Shown here piece by piece: positions 51,701 to 60,700 of a stretch of 64,000 nt of DNA. The notes below the pieces were generated by a model that saw only the letters and a list, made by a program, of their open reading frames with translations, had not been told where the DNA came from and did no database searches. Numbering within the stretch: the stretch's first letter is position 1; every line of letters starts with the position of its first letter. The stretch spans positions 122,001 to 186,000 of the forward strand of contig CAJNDS010002394.1 of the NCBI GenBank assembly GCA_905221605.1, given 5' to 3'. The translations under genes were made by a program, and so were the position numbers. The stretch comes from Symbiodinium natans (Eukaryota > Sar > Dinophyceae > Suessiales > Symbiodiniaceae).

Positions 51701-54700
51701 TAAACCCTAAACCCTAAACCCTAAACCCTGAGCCTGCCCAGGTGAAGACGACAAACTTTGACGGCCGAGGGCGGTTGAACGGCCTTCTCTTTGCAGATGT
51801 GACCCGGTGATGTAGTGTTGCAGTTTCTGCCTGGGGTTCCACGTATACAAACAGCACCCTAAGCCCTGATTAAACCCTAAATCCTGAACCCTAAACCGTA
51901 AACCCTACACCCTAAACCCTAAACCCTTAAACCAAACTCCAAGCCCTACCTACTTTGGGCACGAAAGTCCATAAGTCATACCTACCTTTAGCTATTTCAA
52001 GCCCCTAGATTCGGCGGCAGGGCTTCGTGCACGCCGCGCTTCCCGAAGCCCCGCCTTGGGTTTGGGGTTTACTTGAAGGTTCATGGTACTTACTAACCAA
52101 TTATAACTGGGCTTATAACCCTACTTATAATTGTGACAACCCCTATAAGGCCCTTTAGGGGTATTATAAGTAGGGTTATAAGTAGAGTTATAATTGGCTA
52201 GTGAGTACCATGAACCTTCAAGTACAGTAAACTCCAATAAGTCGGAACATGGCTTAAGGATGAATGGAGCTGGGATTCCCTCTAGTATACCGGGGTATAG
52301 GAATAAGGATGTTCCAACTTTTTGGGGGCTACTGTATAGCGTTTTGGGTTTAGGGTTTAGGGCCTATAGGGTTTAAGGGTTTTAGGGTTTCGGGCGTATA
52401 GGGCTTTAGGTTTGCTCTGGGCAAGTAGGGTTTACAGGGTTTTGGGTGATCAGGGTTTTGGGTTGGGATAGGGTTTGGGGTTCAACGCTGCTCCAAGACA
52501 GTCTTGTTTTTTTTTTTGTTCCGGTTAGTGCCTTGATTTCCTTTTGTAGGGTTAGGACCCCTTATAATTAAGCCCTGTTTTTGATAAAGGGCACGCCCTG
52601 GTTTTCTCGGGTTAGTGGCCAAACTCGTTTCTGACATCCGCTACCCACACTTCGGCTGTGGGTTGGTCCGCAGAAGCAAGGTACCTGCCATGAACACTCT
52701 GGAGTCTATCCTCATGTTCTGTGAAAGGCCCGGACTTTTGGGGTGTTTGGCGAGATTTTCGATTGGGTGGGGGGAGGGGGGGGGGGGGGTGATTAGTCAA
52801 AGAACATACCGCACGTGCTTGGACCCCTAAACCCTATAAATCCTAAGCTCCAAACCGTCCAAACCCGAAACCTCAATTCAAGACCTCCGGACACTCAAGA
52901 AGCCCGGCAAGCAAGCCGTTGTGGAAAACCTTCTTCGAGAGTGTCGGGTTCTAGGATTTCGGATCGAGGTTTAGGATTTAGGGTTTAGGGCTTGGGTTTT
53001 GGCCTAAACCCTAAACCCTAAACCCGAAACCCGAAACCCTAAACCCTAAACCCTAAACCCTAAATGGGATGTTGAGACATTTGTACAGTGTCATCTTATG
53101 CTAGGGTGCAGAGTATAGGCTTTGGAGGGCTGTAGTTTCAAGGCCCTAAGCCCTGAATCCGAAACGTCCCAAGCCCTGAATCCTAAGCCCTGAACCCTGA
53201 ATCCTAAACACTAGAAACTGAATCATAAACTCTGAATCCTAGACCGAATCATAAACTCTGAATCCTGAATCCTAAACCCAAATATTGGTTTTTGTTTATA
53301 TTAAGTTTTTAGGCGCGTGTCCGCTCACCCTGCAACCCAACAGTTCGACTCACGATCATGGGTTCCCCTACCACCCCCCCTCTATACTACCCGCCCGAGG
53401 TTTCCACCCAAGTTAGGGCTATTTAGGGTTTAGGGTTTAGGGTTTAGGGTTTAGGGTTTAGGGTTTAGGGTTTAGGGTTTAGGGTTTAGGGTTTAGCCTA
53501 GTCAAGGTTCTTTACGGGGGAACCAGGGGAACCAAGGAACTCATGACAACAGCTCGATTCACGAGGCCGGCTGTGCAGGGGCGCCTGCACCGCCTGGAGC
53601 GGCAGTTGGGGAAAGAGGCGGAGCAAAGGGGGGAATTTAGGGTGTAGGGTTTAGGGTTTAGGGTTTAGGGTTTAGGGTTTCTTGCTTAGGGTTCGGGATA
53701 GATGATTTAGACCCTAAACCCGAAACCCTGCAAAACCCAAGCCCTGAAGGTGTAGCCTACCCCTTAACAGCCTCCCTCAACCTAGGGTGTCACGAAAATA
53801 GGGGACCCCCTAAACCCTAAACCGGAACCTCTAAACCCTAAACCCTAAACCCTAAACCCTAAACCCTAAACCCTAAACCCTAAACCCCCAAATCGTAGGA
53901 TTCCCTCTTCATAAAGGACCCCAAGAAGGTAAGCCCTAAACCCGAAGGTCTTTCCCGTTGTGCCTCAGCACTTCTGCAACTCGGTGGCATTCAGCCCTAA
54001 ACCCTAAACCCTAAACCCGAAACCCTAAACCCGGTTGTGGTCTTGGGTTGGACTCTCTAGTCCCTACAAGCCCAAAAGCCGAGCCTAAAGCCCCGAAAAT
54101 TAAACCCCGCAACCCCAAAACCCATAAGCCCCCCAAATCCTAAACCCTAAATCCCTGCAACCCTAAACCCTAAACCCTAAACGGCCCTAAACCCTGGAGG
54201 CTCCTCCCCTAAACCAGGAGGCTCCTCCCCTAGACCCTAAACCCCAAACCCTAAACCCTAAACCCTGGAGGCTCCTCCTCGAAAAGCCTGATGTACGGCT
54301 ACACCTTCCCCGCTGTGGTGAAAGTGGGCTCCGCGCACGCCGGGGCAGGGAAGATCCTGGGCCATGGCACCCTAAACCCTAGACCCTAGGCCCTAGACCC
54401 TAGGCCCTAAACCCTAAACCCTAAACCCTAAACCCTAAACCCACCATAGTGTGCAAAATAATTGTCCAAAAATGTGTGTTGGGTTTCTTTGGGCTTAGCC
54501 TGGGTTGCGTTCAGATCTTGGGTTGGGAGTTGGGGGCTGAAAAGGATTCTACCGTGCGGTTTACGGAAATAGGGTTGAGGGTTTAGGGTTTAGGGTAACC
54601 CCTGAGCTCCAAACTCACCCCTGCACGCCCTGCAGCTTTCTTTTGGTCAAGGTGTAGTGGTGCACGGTGCGGGGCTCCTTTAAACCCTAAACCCGAAAAC

Positions 54701-57700
54701 CTAAACCCTAAACCCTAGACCCCAGCTAAACCCTACACCCTAAACTCCAACCCAAACTACAGGTGTTCATGTAGTCGTGGCCCCCAGATGCCGCTCAGAC
54801 TGAGGTAGCGCCTCTATGGTTTGCTTGTGGTGAGCCTTCAGGGGTTTAGGGTTTAGGGTTTATAATTAGGGCTAGGGTATGTGGACCAAGAACAAGGATC
54901 CCTACCCGAAGTCAAGCCCTCGTATGCAGAATGTAGGCTTATATGGTGGATTTTTTGGTCTATATGTATATATATATATGTATGTATATATATATATATA
55001 CACCTTTTTTTTTGTTTTTTTTTAGGGCGGGGGGCATAGGCTTTATTAGTGATATACGGAGCCTCATATATACTTAGCCTCCCCCCGAATAAATTGGAGA
55101 GCAGCCCATGATGCACCCCTTATGAAAAGCCTGCCTTCCCTCCTGATTCCATCCTAAATCCCTAAATCCCTAAACCCTAGACCTAAACCCTAAACCCTAA
55201 TTCCTTGACTTTCTCTAGCCATAGGCTCTAGCCATAGGGGGCATCAGGAGGAAAATGAGGCCTTAGGTTACCTGACGAGAGCATGGTAGCAGGTGCTACC
55301 CTAGCGTAGGCTGCAAAAAGTGAGCGCCGAGGATGAAAATCCACGACCACCACCAGATGAGCGACTTCCGCTCCGTTTTTTGGCTACATATGGAACCCAA
55401 CAATCGGGGTTGGCCCTACTAGGGCCTGGACTACGCTAAGCCTGAAGTTCGGTATGTCATGCCCGAAAGCACTTTTTAATCTACGAACCCGCAAGCCTCA
55501 ACCCTAGACCCCAAACCCTTAAGCCTTAAGCCTACACCCGAAAGGCCCCAAAAGACCCTGAAAAGCACCTAAACGCCCCGTTCAGACCCTAAACGCCCCC
55601 CCCCTCCCCCCCTACTGCGGGGGGCGGTGCGCAGGCGTAAGCCGACGCAGGTCGCTCGCCCCGAGGTCGACAGCACCCACGATCGGCCGGGTTTAGGGTT
55701 TAGGGTTTAGGGTTTAGGGTTTAGGGTTTGAGGAATCGAAAAACACTCGAGCCTTCACACCAGATTTCTCCGCCCATTCGCACTTCAACCTCAAGGGCAA
55801 CCCAAGACCCCAACCCTTTTACCTACACCCTCGACCCCGACCCCTAAACCCCAAACCTTAAACCCAAAACCCCAAATCCCAAATCCTAAAGCCCAAAACA
55901 TAAGCCCCAAACCCTAACTCCAAACCCTATACCCTAAACCCTCGACCCCTCAAATCCAAACCTTAACACCCAAACCCTAAACTACCCTAAACCCTAAACC
56001 CAAAACACCCTATAAACCCTATAAACCCTATAAACCCTATAAGCCCTATAAGCCCTATAAACCCGATAAACCCTATAAATCCCATGAACCCTTTGAACCC
56101 TATGAACCCTATGAACCCTATGAACCCTATGAACCCTATAAACCCTATGAACCCTAAACCCTAAACACTAAACCCTAAACCCTAAACCCTAAACCCTAAA
56201 CCCTAAACCCTAAACCCTAAACCCTAAACCCTGCATGTAGTCCCCCAAGGTTCTGGAGATGATGCCCGACGAGCACTGCATGGTGGAGCCCTTCATCGAG
56301 TCGCAAGGAGCTCCTCCATTGTTGATTGGCTTTGAGGTTTGGAGGGTTTAGGGTTTAGGGTTTAGGGTTTAGGGATGGTAGGGCTTGGGGATGTCAGCAT
56401 TTATGTTTTTTATGGTGCTTACTAGGGTTTGGGGTTAAGGAGAATGCCCCAAACTTCCCGCAAGCCTCATGTGGGGCCTTGTTGTGGGCTTCCAGTCGGT
56501 GACAAAGTTGGGGACCATTAAGCCCTAAATCCTGAACCCTTTATACCTTATCAGAACCCAAAACCTTCTCTTTTGTAGGTTATTGCTATTCCACCCCTTA
56601 CAGGATGCTTTAGAACCGTATATACCTCATCAGAACCCAAAACCTTCTCTTTTGTAGGTTATTGCTATTCCACCCCTTATAGGATTCTTTAGAACCCTAT
56701 ATACCTCATCAGAACCCAAAACCTTCTCTTTTGTAGGTTATTGCTATTCCACCCCTTATAGGATTCTTTAGAACCCTATATACCTCATCAGAACCCAAAA
56801 CCTTCTCTTTTGTAGGTTATTGCTATTCCACCCCTTATAGGATTCTTTAGAACCCTATATACCTCATCAGAACCCAAAACCTTCTCTTTTGTAGGTTATT
56901 GCTATTCCACCCCTTATAGGATTCTTTAGAACCCTATATACCTCATCAGAACCCAAAACCTTCTCTTTTGTAGGTTATTGCTATTCAACCCCGTATAGGA
57001 TTCGTAAGGTAACCTACAAAAAAAGTAGGTTCTGGGCTTCTTCTTTATTGTAGATTATCATTCTTATCCAAGTCCTTAGGATTATAAGAATCTTTGGCAG
57101 CCACAGTCTATAATTCCCGGAAACAATTATTTTGTGCAATTTTGTCGCAAACATGGTCGCAAAAAAGGATACCAAAAAAGTTGCAGATATTTCGCAGTTA
57201 TTTTTGCCAATTGTAGAATCTACGCAAAAAGAAACGCAAACATATTGCAGACGTCGCAAGAAATGCCAAAGTTTAATAGCAACACCTGAAGACCCGCGCT
57301 GGCACATTTGTCTGGGTCGAGGAGGTGAGGGGGCTGCCGAAGTTGGTGGAGGGGGTGAGAGGGGGGGGGGGGGGAACACAATGTGTTTCCCGGCCTGTCC
57401 ATCCAAAAAGGTGGGGGTGGCTGCGGCGGGCGGCTGGGCTGGGGGACTGGGGGGCTGAGGGATTGGCTGGGGGGACGCGACCCTTTTGCAACCATTTTGC
57501 GGCCATTTTGCGAAAATTTTGCGAAAATGTTGGGCAAAACGCGAGGTTTTTGCAAGATTTTCGCAAAATTGAAGCCTACCGTTTTCGCGATTTTTTCGCG
57601 AGATTTTCCAAGGCTCAGACCTGGTCGCAAAATTCTTGCAAAATTCCCGCGCATTCCTGACCCCGACCAGGCCAGGTCGCCCTAACCCGTTCTCCAAGGA

Positions 57701-60700
57701 CCCCAAAGCGTTTCACTCATTTCTGAAAACATGTGTCATTCACGACAGACAGCCAACGACACAAAGAAACCCACGAACGATGCACACATCATCACTTTTA
57801 GTGCACAGATAGAAAGATTTACAAAAGGAATTCTGCGAAAATCTTGCAACCCTTGTTTGCGAAAATTTTGCAACCCACCTGCAAAATAATTCCTATTCCA
57901 ACCTATAGCCTCTGGCTTAGAGATTCTTATAACCTTAGGATTCTTAAGGTAACCTACAAAAAAAGGTAGCTTCTGGGTTCGTAGGGTATTGGATCTTCAG
58001 GAGACCTTCGGATTCAGAAGATCGGCCGGCGCCACCGCGCCTTCAAGCGCGTGGGCCTCTCCGGCGACTGGAAGACCAACACCTGCACCTTGGGTAGCCC
58101 AGTGGTACTCTTTACCCTTTTTAGGGTTTAGGGTTTAGGGTCTAGGGTCTAGGGTCTAGGGTTTAGCAAAAAAAGGGTGGCCTTCTTAGAAGAGGGTTAC
58201 TGGGCTACCGAGGCACCTCCATCATGGAGGAGATCGAGTGCACGGAGCGCGCCGTGGCGTCAAGCGTCAGCCAAAAAACTACGATTAGGGTTTAGGGTTT
58301 TAGGGTTTAGGGTTCAGGGTTCAGGTTTCAGGGTTTGGGGTTTGGGGTTGAGGCTTCAGGGTTTAGGGTTTAGGTTTTTTCAGTTTAGGGTTTACGGTTA
58401 ACAGTTGACCGTTTAGGGTGTAGTTTCAGATGCTGAACACCCGAAAGACAAACAGTGGCTGCCCAGGCTACATTCAATGTCAAGGCCCACAAGTATTCAG
58501 ATTTATTCCGGTTACAGTTTTGGGTGTGGAGCTTGATGACCCTCCCCACCCCCAAACTAGCGCGAAATTCAAACACAGGTGTTTAAGGGTTAAGGGTTTA
58601 AGGGTGTAAGGGTTTAAAGGTTTCAGGGTTTAAGGGCTTAAGGGCAGACGGGCTTAAGGGCTTAAGGTCTTACGGGCTTAAGGTTTAAGGGTTTAAGGGT
58701 TTGAAGGGTGAAGGGCCAAGTCAGCTTGATGGCCAATGACTTTATCGAGCTTGGGGCTTTCAAGCTAGGCCTCAACCCTGAACTGTCCCTATTCACGGTA
58801 CCTCCCCCCAAACCCTAAACCCTAAACCCTAAACCCTAAACCCTAAACCCTAAACCCTAAACCCTAAACCCTAAACCCTAAACCCTAAACCCTAAACCCT
58901 AAACCTAAACCCTAAACCCTAAACCCTAACCGCAAAGGATACCGTCGCTGGGCCGACGCCGCTGCAGAGATGCCTCTCGGCAGCTACAGCAATCTCTATA
59001 GTCTTAAGATATTCTCACGGTCCCTGAATATGGGCCCTTAAAAGGGCCTTATATATCTATACATCATATATATATATATGTATTCATTTCTTTATATTTA
59101 TATTTATATTTATACTTATATTTATATTTATATTTATATTTATATTTATATTTATATTTATATTTATATTTATGCTTATACTTATATTTAGATTTATATC
59201 TATATTTATATGTGTTCATTTATACTCCTTACATACCCTTTTGCACCGAAGGGCCCATACCTCAGAACCCTTAAGGGTAAGGGATCATAATATGAAGGCC
59301 CCATGAAACCACCCTTAGATATGGTGGTTCGTCGAAGAGCTGGTTGTGCTCGTTAAAAACTCTCATGGACCTTGAAAAGTCTGTTGGTTCTATGGGGTTT
59401 AGGCCCATACAAGCCTGGCAAAGTAAGGCTTTTTGAGTGGTACAGAGTAGCACCCTCAGCCTTATACTCTTGTAGGGAGTAGCATCGCATCTGGTATACG
59501 ATCCCGATTGGGGGGTGCCATTCAGTCCCGAAGGCCGGGGTCCGGGTTTAGGTTTTTTTTTTTGCTTCAGCTGTCTCACAACAGCCTCGAAGGGGGGAGG
59601 GTTTAGCACTTGCTCCAAGCCTAAGTGAAGAAGGGAGGGGGATACCTTGATAGCCATTCATTGCCTTTTTTGGTTGCTTGCAGCTCCGCAATTGTTGACC
59701 CTCCATGCTCAAGAAATGTCAGGTAGGACAATGCGCGTAGGCAGCATTGACGGATCATCTCTTCCAGCATGGGCTGCGATCTTCTTGACAACGAGTCTGT
59801 TCACTCTGTGGTCATCCACTACACAGCAGAAGCGCCAAGGGGAAGGCGAAATGGTCTCTGGGTTGCTCCTGGCCTGCAGCGGAAAGGCCTCTTCCCATTG
59901 AGACCTGATACTTCGTAGCTGAGAAAGCACGCTTTGCCCTTTTTGGGCTACTCTAATTCCCCCTATAGAACTGAACGTGTACACTTTTTTTTAACTCAGC
60001 AACTAAGGATACCATGAAGGCCCAGCATGGAGCCATTCCGCAGCCGGGCGGCTGGGAGAGGGAGGACTTTGAGGCCGGCAATGAGCTGGTCCCAAGAGAG
60101 GTGCGGATGCACAGCGCCCGAGAGCTCTCGATGCCTCCGGCTCTGAACACCATGGGCTTCACCTTGCTTCAGGCCCCCAGCGCTTGGCTCCAAGAGGCTC
60201 AGAAGGAAGGCCTAGACATCCCGGCAGCAGCGGCCAGAGGTCGAGTTGAAGAGTACTACCGCGAGCTTGAGGCGTTGATGATGAAGCTCACGGGCGCAAC
60301 AGGGGCCAAGGCCTTCTGCCATGCTTGTCGGACGCAGAGAGACGAGATCAGGGGTGAGATCGCCGGTGCCGGCTTCGCCGCCTATGCGCACACTGACCAA
60401 GCACTGGAGAGTTGGTCTGCACGGCTCCTAGGACCGAGAGTAGGCCCTTTTTTCTGATTTAGGGTTGGGGGTTCCCTGATAATCTCCTTTAAACCAGAAA
60501 GGGCACCCTTTTTTTCCTAGGTTACTCCCGGGTCCAGGCTCAAGGATCTCCAGGATCGTCCTGACTTGGAAGACGTCTTGCCAACTGGGCTCAGCGCATC
60601 AGACGCGGCAGCGGCGGCAGCAGCAAAGCGCTATGCAGTTCTCTCAGCATGGCGATATCTAGGTCCGGAGACATGTTGTCGAGATTCCCCTCTAGCTGTC

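Noticed and set aside
57014-57720. 230-residue - strand frame and overlapping frames on both strands
   Set aside because: The residues mirror the TTTTGC/GCAAAA word repeats and a C run. No domain, and it lies inside an intron fixed by the in-phase exons at 56307 and 58001.
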